Shown: positions 9,180 through 17,121 of the stretch, in pieces
How positions within the stretch are numbered: position 1 is the stretch's first letter
Layout of the letters: the number at the start of each line of letters is the position of its first letter
Assembly (NCBI RefSeq): GCF_014138605.1
Contig: NZ_JACJHX010000005.1
Span: 266,562-330,561, forward strand
Length of the DNA stretch: 64,000 bases
Origin: Peribacillus huizhouensis
GTDB lineage: Bacteria > Bacillota > Bacilli > Bacillales > DSM-1321
Reading direction: 5' to 3'
The notes under the pieces: model-generated
The model's input: only the letters and a program-made list of their open reading frames with translations
What the model was told of the DNA's origin: nothing
Database searches by the model: none
Made by a program: the position numbers and the translations under genes

Positions 9180-10075
9180 ATGTTGCCTCTAGAAAGTTAT
9201 ATTCGAAGAGTTGAGTTGAAGAGAGAGGCTATTCCTTCGTTTGATACCTATCCGTTCAGTTTGCCGGCCGTTCGTCCTTTGACTAATGTTGAACTTCATC
9301 CCAATATTACATTTTTCGTCGGCGAAAATGGTATGGGGAAGTTCACTTTACTGGAGGCGTTTGCTGTTGCTTTCGGTTTTAACGCGGAAGGAGGCACGAT
9401 TAACTTTAACTTTTCTACGAAAGAGACCCATTCTAATTTGTACGAATATGTACGGCTTGTGAAGGGGACGAAAAAGCCGAGGGATGGTTTTTTTCTTCGT
9501 GCTGAAACGTTTTATCCCGCATTAACGAGCAGTAAGTCCCCCACCTCAAGGTTTAGGGGAATCGAAGAAGCGTAGGTGGGGGATAACTGCCCGTAAAAGC
9601 CCGATTGGTTCAACTAACAATCAGTGGGGGAAGAAAGACCCCGCTGATTGAAGTTTCACTTTATAATGTCGCGTCTACGATTGAAGAATTGGACATAGGT
9701 GGCTTCGGGCCGAGAATAATCGATTCTTTTGGCGGTAAGTCCCTTCATGAACAATCTCACGGGGAATCATTTTTCGCCGCTTTTACGAACCGATTTAGCG
9801 GACAAGGTTTTTACATATTGGATGAGCCTGAAGCCGCCTTATCTCCACTTCGACAACTTTCTTTGCTATCGAGAATGCAGGAGCTTATTCAACTTAATTC
9901 ACGGTTTATTATTGCTACTCATTCACCCATCATTATGGCGTATCCCGATGCGAAGATTATCGAAATGACAGAAGAAGGGCTGAGCGAGACAAAGCTTGAG
10001 GACACGAATCATTATACAATCATGAAGCAGTTTTTTGAAGATAAAGATCGCTTGCTTTATCATTTGTTAAAATAA
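9180..10075 (+). pseudogene. AAA-family ATPase gene split by a family A element
   Basis: Two frames, 9180-9515 and 9665-10075, join exactly if the 149-base repeat at 9516-9664 is removed, giving a 248-residue SbcC/RecF-like AAA ATPase. The junction becomes AETFY|NVAST, as expected for this family. The N-part holds Walker A, but as GENGMGKF (residues 48-55) with Phe where Ser/Thr binds magnesium. The C-part holds an ABC-type signature region (SHGES) and Walker B ILDEPEAAL, then a switch His in ATHSP. Both the insertion and the altered P-loop say the gene is inactive. Its original substrate is unknown. The start follows AAGGAGCG. Confidence 0.85.
9516..9664 (+). mobile_element. Family A element A3, short form, inserted in the ATPase gene
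   Basis: 149 bp. Preceded by TTTAT (9511-9515) and ending TTCACTTTAT (9655-9664). Contains the left hairpin (stem CCCCCACCT / AGGTGGGGG inside GAGCAGT / ACTGCCC), the short linker CCGATTGGTTCAACTAAC and the right hairpin CAATCAGTGGGG..CCCCGCTGATTG. The reading frame on both sides shows the exact empty site. Confidence 0.9.
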
Positions 10076-10299
10076 CTAGGGAGATTTAGCTACATACTGG
10101 TTTGACGCCTGTATTTTGAATTCGACTCATAAATATTTTACAAATTCAACGCATAATTCCTCGATTTTGACACGTATTATGCGTTTTTAAGTTCTAACTG
10201 AAGCCTTCTTATAACTCTATTCAATTTAAGTCGCGAAATGGAAAAGTAGTTGTTATAATTATGATACAAGAATTGGTATTTTTAGAAAGGATGTAATCA

Positions 10300-10524
10300 A
10301 TGAACGTTCTTTTACCTACTGTACTTGGCTTGTTTCTCTATTTTCCAGAAGATAAGTCAGAATATTTCCCCGCTGCCATTTCGTTTACCATTTTCATGAT
10401 TGCTTGTGTTTTTACGATGAGGTGGATCATCAAAAAATCACGGAAAGAAGAGCTAAAAACGAAGAATTTAGAAGAAGAAGTAACCCGTAGAAATCAACAT
10501 TTAAAGAAAAACTCGTTGCATTAA
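10300..10524 (+). CDS. Small membrane protein of unknown function
   Basis: 74 residues with a clear AAAGGATG ribosome site. Hydrophobic stretches at about residues 3-14 and 24-44 suggest one or two membrane spans, followed by a charged helical tail (KKSRKEELKTKNLEEEV). I recognise no family. It stands alone between the broken ATPase gene and a convergent terminator. The promoter TATAAT at 10253 fits a transcription start just upstream. Confidence 0.65.
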   Translation: MNVLLPTVLGLFLYFPEDKSEYFPAAISFTIFMIACVFTMRWIIKKSRKEELKTKNLEEEVTRRNQHLKKNSLH

Positions 10525-10540
10525 AGCAGAATAAATAATC

Positions 10541-10616
10541 AAAGGATCTCCTAAAAAGAGCCAGACCTCGCACTTGTAGTTACGAGATCTGGCTCTTTGC
10601 TTTTAGAACATCCTTT
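10541..10616. terminator. Bidirectional terminator hairpin
   Basis: Outer arms GGATCTCCTAAAAAGAGCCAGA and TCTGGCTCTTTGCTTTTAGA with CTCG..CGAG inside. Lies between convergent genes and resembles family B repeats in layout (a CAGACCTCGCACT stretch inside). Confidence 0.8.
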
Positions 10617-10619
10617 TTC

Positions 10620-11258
10620 TTATGCTTCTTCAGAAACGACAGTGAATCGTTCGTTTACATGTTTAGGATTATCAAGTTCATCAAGCACAGCGATAGCGTA
10701 GTCTTCGTAGCTTACATAGCTATTTCCTTTTGAGTTTGTGAGCAAGTGATCTTTACCTGCTTGATAAGATCCTGTTCTTTTGCCGACTGCAAATAATGCG
10801 GAAGGACTTAGGAATGTCCAAGTAATGGAATCCGTTCCTTGCAGGATTTCAAGATTTTTTCCTTGATTCGCTGCAGTAGCCTTAAACATATCTGGGAAGT
10901 CAGGGGTATCAATCACACGGACTTTTTTATCTGGATCAACAAACAAGCTACCAGCCCCGCCGACTACGAATAATTTTGTATTTGGTGCTCCTTTTAATGC
11001 TTCGATAAGAACATTTCCAGCATCAACATGTAAATGCTCCTCTCCAAATGGTGCACCAAAAGCGTTGACTACAACGTCAAAATCTTTTAGATCAGCAGTC
11101 GTTAAATCGAAAACATCTTTTTCTAAAATAGCGACTCCTTCTACTTGAAGTTTTGCAGCGTCGCGAACAATGGCCGTTACTTCATGATTTCTTTCTAAAG
11201 CTTCCTTTGTAATGCGGCTTCCCGCTTTTCCTGTTGCTCCAATTACACCTATTTTCAT
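10620..11258 (-). CDS. ywnB: NAD(P)-binding SDR-like protein YwnB
   Basis: 212 residues with the Rossmann signature GVIGATGKAGSRI at the N-terminus; an atypical short-chain dehydrogenase or NAD(P)H-binding family member. It lacks an obvious YxxxK catalytic pair, so it may bind nucleotide as a sensor or act as a flavin or quinone-type reductase. The ribosome site is TAGGAGG. The gene follows the Rrf2 regulator ywnA on the same strand, and a TGTAAC-N7-GTTACA operator lies 30 bases before the start, so regulation by YwnA is likely. Confidence 0.88.
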   Translation of the reverse strand: MKIGVIGATGKAGSRITKEALERNHEVTAIVRDAAKLQVEGVAILEKDVFDLTTADLKDFDVVVNAFGAPFGEEHLHVDAGNVLIEALKGAPNTKLFVVGGAGSLFVDPDKKVRVIDTPDFPDMFKATAANQGKNLEILQGTDSITWTFLSPSALFAVGKRTGSYQAGKDHLLTNSKGNSYVSYEDYAIAVLDELDNPKHVNERFTVVSEEA

Positions 11259-11288
11259 AATTATTATACCTCCTAGTAATTGTCTATT

Positions 11289-11307
11289 TGTAACTACTTT
11301 TGTTACA
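11289..11307. promoter_or_regulatory. Probable YwnA operator before ywnB
   Basis: TGTAAC-TACTTTT-GTTACA, a perfect 6-base inverted repeat with 7-base spacer. The same half sites and spacing occur before ywnA at 11765-11783. Confidence 0.75.
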
Positions 11308-11338
11308 TCTTAGGGGTGAAGAAGAGGCTGACTCTAAA

Positions 11339-11749
11339 TCAAAGGGTCATCCTCGTTCTGATATCTTGTAACGATTTGCTTGCCAGTTCCTTTTCCATTG
11401 CAGTCTGTGCTGTATGAAACGTATCTTCTAAAGCAGATTGGATGTTTTTACCGACAGGACATTGTGGATTTGGATTTTCGTGCATCGAAAATAAAACTTC
11501 TTTTTCTTGAACGGCTAGGTAAATGTCTAAAAGTGAAATCTCTCCTGGATCTCGGGTCAAGACAGCCCCTGGTGTTCCGACTTGCGATTGAAGAAGCCCT
11601 GCTTTTTTTAGCATTCCTGTGATCCTGCGAATGACAACTGGATTGGTATTCACACTGCCAGCAATATATTCTGAAGTAACCTTTTCTCGCGGACCAGATG
11701 CAACAAGGGAAAGAATATGAATGGCAACAGCAAAGCGGCTGTTAATCAT
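11339..11749 (-). CDS. ywnA: Rrf2-family transcriptional regulator YwnA
   Basis: 136 residues, single winged helix. The recognition region is NTNPVVIRRITGMLKKAGLLQSQVGTPGAVLTR, typical of Rrf2/YwnA proteins. Near the middle is only one Cys (QCPVG, about residue 96) rather than the three Cys of iron-sulfur IscR/NsrR types, so it is more likely a thiol or electrophile sensor (inference). ATG at 11749 is chosen because AGGTGGTG precedes it; the longer GTG start at 11761 would overlap this site. Operators flank both this gene and ywnB, suggesting autoregulation. Confidence 0.88.
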   Translation of the reverse strand: MINSRFAVAIHILSLVASGPREKVTSEYIAGSVNTNPVVIRRITGMLKKAGLLQSQVGTPGAVLTRDPGEISLLDIYLAVQEKEVLFSMHENPNPQCPVGKNIQSALEDTFHTAQTAMEKELASKSLQDIRTRMTL

Positions 11750-11764
11750 CGCACTCACCACCTA

Positions 11765-11783
11765 TGTAACCATTATAGTTACA
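11765..11783. promoter_or_regulatory. Probable YwnA operator before ywnA
   Basis: TGTAAC-CATTATA-GTTACA, with half sites and 7-base spacing identical to 11289-11307. Only 15 bases before the chosen start. Confidence 0.75.
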
Positions 11784-11999
11784 ATTAATTTGATTGTCAA
11801 ATTAAATTTAGCTAGAGTTCCGCTACATATAAGTTACCCATTTTTGGGACTTCTATTTTTTACACTGAACATAACTTACTCACTCTAAATAAGGCATGCC
11901 CTTTTTTTATGGGAAGAAACTTCCGTTAGTGAAGAGTGATACTTAGGAAATACTACAAGAAGGAAATCCATTTGGTCTAACCGAGAAAGGATGGAGTAT

Positions 12000-12752
12000 A
12001 TGCCTTCAAAAGAACAATTAAACCAATTGAAACAGCAATTACAGCAGTCTAAACAGGAGCTAGAAGAAAAATTAAGCGATAATGGTAACTTAGGATTGCT
12101 TAGAAGCTTTGCTCATGATTCAACAGGAGAATTATCAAGTTTTGATAACCATCCAGGTGATGAAGGTACAGAATTATATGAGAGAGAAAAAGATATCGCG
12201 CTTTATGAACACGCACGCCAATATGTAGATGAAATCAATCATGCGATACAAGCGATGGAAGCGGGGACGTATGGGAAGTGTGAAGTATGTCAAGTGGAGA
12301 TTCCGCTTGAACGATTGCAAGCGATTCCGACGACAACATTTTGTAAGGTGCACTCACCTTCCCAGAACACTTCCCAAAATCGACCTATTGAGGAAGAGGT
12401 AATATCGCCTCCGTTTGGGAAATTCGATAATGATGATCAGAATGAATCGGTCATTTATGATGCGGAAGATACTTGGCAGGAGGTAGCTAGTTTTGGGACT
12501 TCAGAATCGCCATCTGACTTTGCCTATCCTCCTGATGATTATGAGGATATGTATGTAGAATCAGAAGAAAATATCGGCTATGTGGAAGATTATGAGAACT
12601 TTGTTGGTGTTGATATAGACGGTAAGAATATTACGGTGTATCCGAACTCACAACATGAGAAATATGAGGATGCTTTAGATGAGGAAGGGATTATGACTAC
12701 ATTCGGTGACCTGCCGCAGTATGAACATGAACCTTACGTAGAAGAAGACTGA
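12000..12752 (+). CDS. yteA: YteA-family TraR/DksA zinc-finger sporulation protein
   Basis: 250 residues. The N-terminal coiled coil (residues 1-40) is followed by the DksA-like segment DNHPGDEGTELYEREKDIAL and a C4-type finger region GTYGKCEVCQVEIPLERLQAIPTTTF-C, then an acidic tail with DEEGIMTTFGDL, all characteristic of YteA. YteA proteins are expressed in sporulation and may act at RNA polymerase by analogy to DksA, though this is unproven. ATG 12000 is preferred over 11991 because AAAGGATGG is correctly spaced only for the former. Confidence 0.88.
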   Translation: MPSKEQLNQLKQQLQQSKQELEEKLSDNGNLGLLRSFAHDSTGELSSFDNHPGDEGTELYEREKDIALYEHARQYVDEINHAIQAMEAGTYGKCEVCQVEIPLERLQAIPTTTFCKVHSPSQNTSQNRPIEEEVISPPFGKFDNDDQNESVIYDAEDTWQEVASFGTSESPSDFAYPPDDYEDMYVESEENIGYVEDYENFVGVDIDGKNITVYPNSQHEKYEDALDEEGIMTTFGDLPQYEHEPYVEED

Positions 12753-12760
12753 TTTCCTAT

Positions 12761-12790
12761 AAGCGTAAAAGCCATTGTGCTTTTGCGCTT
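12761..12790 (+). terminator. Hairpin after yteA
   Basis: AAGCGTAAAAGC / GCTTTTGCGCTT, loop of 6. No strong T run follows, so termination may be weak. Confidence 0.55.
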
Positions 12791-12916
12791 AATTCCTTTA
12801 AAGAAATCACTACCACGCGTAAATCTCATTTCAGGCACGCAAAGTGTTTAATCTCGCGCGCAAAAATTGATTCAGGCACGAAAGGGCAAAGTGTTCCATC
12901 TAGCTCAAAGTCTTAA

Positions 12917-13154
12917 TTTATGGCTCTTTTCGTAAAGATTGTTGTTTTAGCAAGAAACCAATTCGGACAGATGTTGATTGTAGTGGAAGGTGCGAGACTC
13001 CTGCGGGAAAAGCGTGTTGAGGGAGACCCCGCAAGTGCAAAGCACTGAGGAGGCTTCTGAGACCGCCCGCGGAAAGCGAGTACCTGCAACGGAAATCAAC
13101 CCGGGTTATTAGTGTAAAAATGATTGAAAAGCAACAAAGTATGTGAAAACAGCC
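12917..13154. repeat. Family C GC-rich Bacillus repeat, copy 1
   Basis: Core 12973-13100 from GTTGATTGTAGTGGAAGG to AACGGAAATCAAC, containing GACTCCTGCGGGAAAAGCG, GAGACCCCGCA and CCGCCCGCGGAAAGCGAG. This motif set is a known dispersed repeat in Bacillus genomes. Flanks (ATGGCTCTTTTCGTAAAG and CTTTGTTG..CAGCC inverted) also match the other copies. No gene in the 600 bases between yteA and sodC. Confidence 0.75.
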
Positions 13155-13366
13155 TAATTTATAATCATTTTTAAGTCGGAAAATTTCTCCGATGGCTCGG
13201 TCTTTTCACATATCTGTTGTAGTCTAAAATCATTCTTAAAAAGGGATTTAATCATTCAATATTGGGAAACAATTTTTTAGTATACCTTTTTCACTTTAGG
13301 AAAAAATAGATGGGATAGAGTGAAACTTCCATAAATGGGGGTATTACAGCATGGACGGGAGGTAGT

Positions 13367-13882
13367 ATGTTGAAAACAAGATTGAGTGTTATGATTATGT
13401 TGCTTATGCTAGTTGGTTGTGCAACGGAAAGTCCAAAGAAAATTGACGTAACGATGCGAAATGCAGACGGGGACTCACTGGGGAAAATTACTGTTCAGGA
13501 GCAGTCTAAAGGTGTTTCGCTTGATATTGATTTAAAGGGACTGGAGCCTGGTGTACATGCCATTCATATCCATAACAAAGGTTCATGTAAGGCTCCTGAC
13601 TTTATTTCAGCTGGTGATCATTTTAACCCAGATAAAAAAGAACATGGTTTGCTTTATCCGAAAGGGGCACATGCGGGAGATCTACCAAATTTAATTGTCA
13701 AAGATGATGGAAAGACGAAAGTGAAATTGGATGCTCCAAACGCCACGCTTAAAGACGGGAAAAATACTCTCCTTACTAAAGACAAAACATCTATCATCAT
13801 TCATGCGTCACCAGACGACGGCATGAGTCAGCCAGCGGGGAATGCTGGTGATCGAGTTGCTTGTGGGATTATTAAAAAATGA
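13367..13882 (+). CDS. sodC: Cu/Zn superoxide dismutase-like lipoprotein (SodC/YojM family)
   Basis: 171 residues. Signal peptide with lipobox LVGC, so Cys18 is the predicted lipidated residue and the protein is anchored outside the membrane. All usual ligand motifs are visible in order: HIH, GDHFNP, EHG, HAGDLPN (zinc Asp) and IIIHASPDDG, plus the disulfide Cys pair (GSCKAP and VACGI) and the substrate-guiding Arg in GDRVACG. B. subtilis YojM has been reported to lack copper ligands; this protein appears to keep them, so superoxide dismutation is plausible. Start after GGGAGGTAGT. Confidence 0.88.
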   Translation: MLKTRLSVMIMLLMLVGCATESPKKIDVTMRNADGDSLGKITVQEQSKGVSLDIDLKGLEPGVHAIHIHNKGSCKAPDFISAGDHFNPDKKEHGLLYPKGAHAGDLPNLIVKDDGKTKVKLDAPNATLKDGKNTLLTKDKTSIIIHASPDDGMSQPAGNAGDRVACGIIKK

Positions 13883-13934
13883 AGCATGTCATAGAGATTA
13901 GTTTTTTTATGCGTCAAATCTGGGATATTATGCG

Positions 13935-13976
13935 AAAGAGCAGATGCCAATATGATTGTTGGTGTCTGCTCTTTTT
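13935..13976. terminator. Terminator between sodC and patB (convergent)
   Basis: AAAGAGCAGATGCCAA / TTGGTGTCTGCTCTTT then TT. Confidence 0.85.
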
Positions 13977-14003
13977 AATAAGGATGTCAGAAATCTAAAC
14001 TAG

Positions 14004-15173
14004 TTAAGTCAATGCCCGTTTCAATCTTTCCAGTCCTTCTAGAAGGACTGAACGTGGGCATCCAACGTTCATTCTCACAAAACCTTCCCCACCTTGACCG
14101 TATTTCAATCCAGGTTCAAGAGCGAGCTTTCCTTTATTTAGTAATGTGTCTTGTAGTTTTTCATCCGTCCAGCCTAGACTGCGACAATCAATCCAAATTA
14201 AGAAAGAAGCATCAGGATTCATAACGTTAAGAATTGGTAATTCTTTTGCGATGAAAGATTCGGCAACTTGAATATTTTCCTCAATATAAGGAAGTAATTC
14301 ATTTAACCATGGTTCGCCAAATTTATAGGCTGCTTCCATTGCGGTTAAGCCAAGCAGATTGATCCCATGAAAGGCATTTTTCATTTGAATTTTTTCAATT
14401 TGTTTCTTGTGTTCCGGATTGCTGGCAAGGAGAAGTGAAGCCTGTAGCCCAGCGATATTAAATGTTTTACTTGGAGCCATTAAGGTAATGGTGCGATTAG
14501 CTATACTGTTGCTTAGAGAAGCGATGGGAATGTGTTTGCTATGTGACAGAGCTAAGTCCGCATGAATTTCATCACTGACGATTAGGACGTCGTATTGCTC
14601 ACAAAGTTCCCCGATTTTTATTAGTTCTTCTTTTGACCAAACTCGTCCACCTGGATTATGTGGGCTACAAAGCAGGAATAGCTTGACTCCGGATATTAAT
14701 TTTTCTTCAAAGTCGATAAAATCAATTTCAAATCTTGCGTTTTTGATTAATAAAGGACTATTGACTACCTTACGATCAAGATGTTCAATCATATCAAAAA
14801 AAGGCTTGTAAACAGGGCTTTGAATTAATATTTGATCACCAGGATTTGTAAAAGCGCTAATGGCGGTTCCGATTCCAGAAACAACCCCGGCGCTATAACC
14901 AATCCACTCACTCTCAATTTGCCAATCATGGCGGTTTTTCAACCAATTCTGGATTGCGCTTCCTATCGCGTTTGAAGGAAATGTGTATCCGAACACAGGA
15001 TGACTAATTCGAGCATATAATGCCTCTTGAACTTCTTTGGGACTGGGGAAATCCATATCGGCTACCCACATTGGCAGCGCGTCGCTTGTCCCGTAAACTC
15101 TTGACAATGCATCCCATTTTTCTGAACTTGTATTTTGTCTATCAATCACTTCATCGAAAATTGATTGCTTCAT
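14004..15173 (-). CDS. patB: Cystathionine beta-lyase PatB (MalY/PatB family)
   Basis: PLP-dependent fold-type I C-S lyase that cleaves cystathionine and other cysteine conjugates. The PLP lysine lies in APSKTFNIAGLQ (about residue 234), the N-terminal motif is LPMWVADMDF, and CSPHNPGGRVW is the usual substrate and cofactor loop. About 389 residues, full length. The ATG at 15173 is preceded by AGAGGTGG; an upstream GTG at 15182 lies inside that site. Neighbours kapB/kapD and yugE match the B. subtilis order. Confidence 0.9.
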   Translation of the reverse strand: MKQSIFDEVIDRQNTSSEKWDALSRVYGTSDALPMWVADMDFPSPKEVQEALYARISHPVFGYTFPSNAIGSAIQNWLKNRHDWQIESEWIGYSAGVVSGIGTAISAFTNPGDQILIQSPVYKPFFDMIEHLDRKVVNSPLLIKNARFEIDFIDFEEKLISGVKLFLLCSPHNPGGRVWSKEELIKIGELCEQYDVLIVSDEIHADLALSHSKHIPIASLSNSIANRTITLMAPSKTFNIAGLQASLLLASNPEHKKQIEKIQMKNAFHGINLLGLTAMEAAYKFGEPWLNELLPYIEENIQVAESFIAKELPILNVMNPDASFLIWIDCRSLGWTDEKLQDTLLNKGKLALEPGLKYGQGGEGFVRMNVGCPRSVLLEGLERLKRALT

Positions 15174-15200
15174 CAAATCCACCTCTAAAATTTAAATTAT

Positions 15201-15418
15201 CCCGCAATAACAGGCAGTAAGCCCCAACCTCAAGATTAGGGGAATCGAAGAAGTATGGTTGGGGATTAATGCCCAATCTATTTACGATTCCTAGCCCTAT
15301 TTAAAGTCTAAGCTGTAATACTTTTTGGCAAACTACGCCACGATGTATTCCATCTTATGCTTGTCTGACTAACAATCAATGGGTGAAGAAATCCCCACAG
15401 ATTGAAGTTTCACTTTAT
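15201..15418 (+). repeat. Family A element A4
   Basis: Left flank ATTAT (one change from TTTAT), start CCCGCAATAACAGGCAGT, left hairpin CCCCAACCT / GGTTGGGG, a middle module GTAATACT..TGGCAAACTACGCCA..GTATTCC, and a right hairpin ending GAAGTTTCACTTTAT. It lies between patB and yugE and may supply the yugE -35. Confidence 0.85.
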
Positions 15419-15429
15419 GATACTATAAT
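15402..15429 (+). promoter_or_regulatory. Possible hybrid promoter for yugE
   Basis: TTGAAG (15402-15407) inside the right end of element A4, 16 bases, then TATAAT (15424-15429) in the flank. The yugE start is 37 bases downstream. Confidence 0.5.
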
Positions 15430-15466
15430 AACATGTGTAAACCATTTTAAAGTAGGTGATAATTGG

Positions 15467-15727
15467 ATGAATACGCAACAAGTAAATATGGCGATGGCAG
15501 AAGTGCTCAGAAGCTGGGATCCATTTCAGGAAGGCGAGGATTTTTACGAAACTGAAATTGCGGATGTGCTTCTAGCAATCAGAGATATCGAGACCGCTTC
15601 AGAGCTTGCTGGGAAAATTCAGGGGATTTATGAATTTTCATTTGAACAACAGCTCGCTTTTGACGATTGCTTGAACATAGCTGAACAGCTATGTAACATT
15701 AAAGGAAATGAAAGCTGTACGCTATAA
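15467..15727 (+). CDS. yugE: DUF1871 family protein YugE
   Basis: 86 residues, small and soluble, rich in acidic helices (DFYETEIADVLLAIRD). Length and position between patB and yugF match YugE of B. subtilis; its function is unknown. ATG 15467 has AGGTGAT 7 bases upstream. A longer frame from 15383 would translate the end of repeat A4 (the peptide IEVSLY is a repeat signature) and is rejected. Confidence 0.8.
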   Translation: MNTQQVNMAMAEVLRSWDPFQEGEDFYETEIADVLLAIRDIETASELAGKIQGIYEFSFEQQLAFDDCLNIAEQLCNIKGNESCTL

Positions 15728-15742
15728 TACATGAACCTGTCC

Positions 15743-16166
15743 GAAAAGAGTTTGACCACACATTCTGTACACTGTTTATCCGGCTATAAAGGGCAATACC
15801 TCCCACCTCAAGAATCAAGGAAGCGTAGGTTGGGATAACTGCTTAATCTAGTTGCGTCTCCTAGCCCTACTTAAGATCATAAGCTGTAATACTCTGTAGC
15901 AAACTACGCTAAGCCGTATTCCATCTTGTGCTTGTCGGACTTCGCAGGATGTGGGTCACACAGACATTACCGCACAACGCGGCATACTTAGTCTGTGATT
16001 CAATGAACCCTAGTTCGTACTGTCGATTGATCGTAGCGAAAGTGAAGATCTTGCGACAGTAGAACTGGACTAACAATCAGTGGGGGTGAAGAACCCCCTG
16101 ATGGAAGTTTCACTTTTTGTGGCATATAAACGAAATATAGTAGATGTGGGGTCTGACTCTTTCGTT
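15743..16166. repeat. Family B repeat, copy 3, split by element A5
   Basis: Left part 15743-15779 (AAAAGAGTTTGACCACAC..ACACTGTTTAT) and right part about 16118-16166 (TGTGGCATATAAACG..GATGTGGGGTCTGACTC) align to the intact copy at 31132-31232 once the 15780-16117 element is removed. Confidence 0.8.
15780..16117 (+). mobile_element. Family A element A5, inserted in a family B repeat
   Basis: Preceded by TTTAT (15775-15779). Contains a decayed left hairpin, the GTAATACT..GCAAACTACGC module, the GGGTCACACAGAC..CTTAGTCTGTG stem, TACTGTCGATTGATCG..GCGACAGTAG and the right hairpin CAATCAGTGGGG..CCCCCTGATGG, ending GTTTCACTTTT (one base lost relative to TTTAT). Confidence 0.85.
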
Positions 16167-16179
16167 GTTTAACTACGTA

Positions 16180-17007
16180 TTATTTACTTAAAAAATCATG
16201 GATGTAGTTGTACACTTCTTCTGGCTTTTCTTCAGGAATCAAATGTCCTGCTTCTTTTAGGATGATAAGCTGTGCGTGAGGCAGATCTTTCTGCAGCCTT
16301 TTTCCGATTGAGAGCGGTACAACTTGGTCATGTTCACCCCAAATTAATAAACAATCAGTGTTAATAACTTGTAAATCATCTTCAGACAAATCTCCCTCAA
16401 AATGTCGTGCCATTCTTCCGAGCGCTTGAAACATTCCTTTTTGTAGAAAAGGTTCTAAATAACCGTTTCTCATTTCATCATCAATCATCTTCTTGTCATA
16501 CACAACATTGTGTAGATTTTTTTCGATTCCCGACTTTCCGAGATACCAACGTATAAGAAGTGGGAAAAAAGGAAGATAAGTCGCTGTTCTTACAGAGGGT
16601 CTCATCGGAGCTAAGTAGCTAGAACCTGACAGTAGCACAGCTTTTTCGACAAGATCAGGTCTTCGTTTACAAATTTGCAAACAAAGTTGGCCGCCCATAG
16701 AATGACCAATCAAGATAACCTTTTTTAGGTTTCTCGTTTCTAAAAAATTGATAACGGAACAGGCTACATTATGATAAGAATACGTATAGGAAGAAGACTT
16801 TTCACTTTTTCCAAAGGGTGGATAATCAATAGCGAGTATATTGTAGTCTCCTTTGAAAAAAGGAGTGAGCTTACGGAAGCTGAAGGATGAGGATAAAAAA
16901 CCATGCAGCAACACGAGTGTTGGAGCATCCGCATCATATCTTATACATTCACAATACAGCTCGATTTCGGATTTTGTCTCTACTGTTAGATCTATCATGG
17001 AGCTCAT
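16180..17007 (-). CDS. yugF: Alpha/beta hydrolase YugF
   Basis: 275 residues. Alpha/beta hydrolase fold: oxyanion loop LLHGFLSSSFSF, nucleophile elbow GHSMGG (Ser about 104), Asp in GEHDQV (about 227) and His in EAGHLIPEE (about 255), a complete triad. The substrate is unknown. Two starts are possible: ATG 17007 (AAAGAGAG immediately upstream) and ATG 16998 with better spacing. Gene order patB-yugE-yugF-alaR matches B. subtilis. Confidence 0.87.
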   Translation of the reverse strand: MSSMIDLTVETKSEIELYCECIRYDADAPTLVLLHGFLSSSFSFRKLTPFFKGDYNILAIDYPPFGKSEKSSSYTYSYHNVACSVINFLETRNLKKVILIGHSMGGQLCLQICKRRPDLVEKAVLLSGSSYLAPMRPSVRTATYLPFFPLLIRWYLGKSGIEKNLHNVVYDKKMIDDEMRNGYLEPFLQKGMFQALGRMARHFEGDLSEDDLQVINTDCLLIWGEHDQVVPLSIGKRLQKDLPHAQLIILKEAGHLIPEEKPEEVYNYIHDFLSK

Positions 17008-17121
17008 CTCTCTTTGTTAAATTTTTTTAAATTTGTCTATACTTTGTAAGACCTTATTCTATCTATGATGTGCATTAGGTTTAGCGATATCAAACTGAAT
17101 TAACCGATATTTGGAAGGAAG

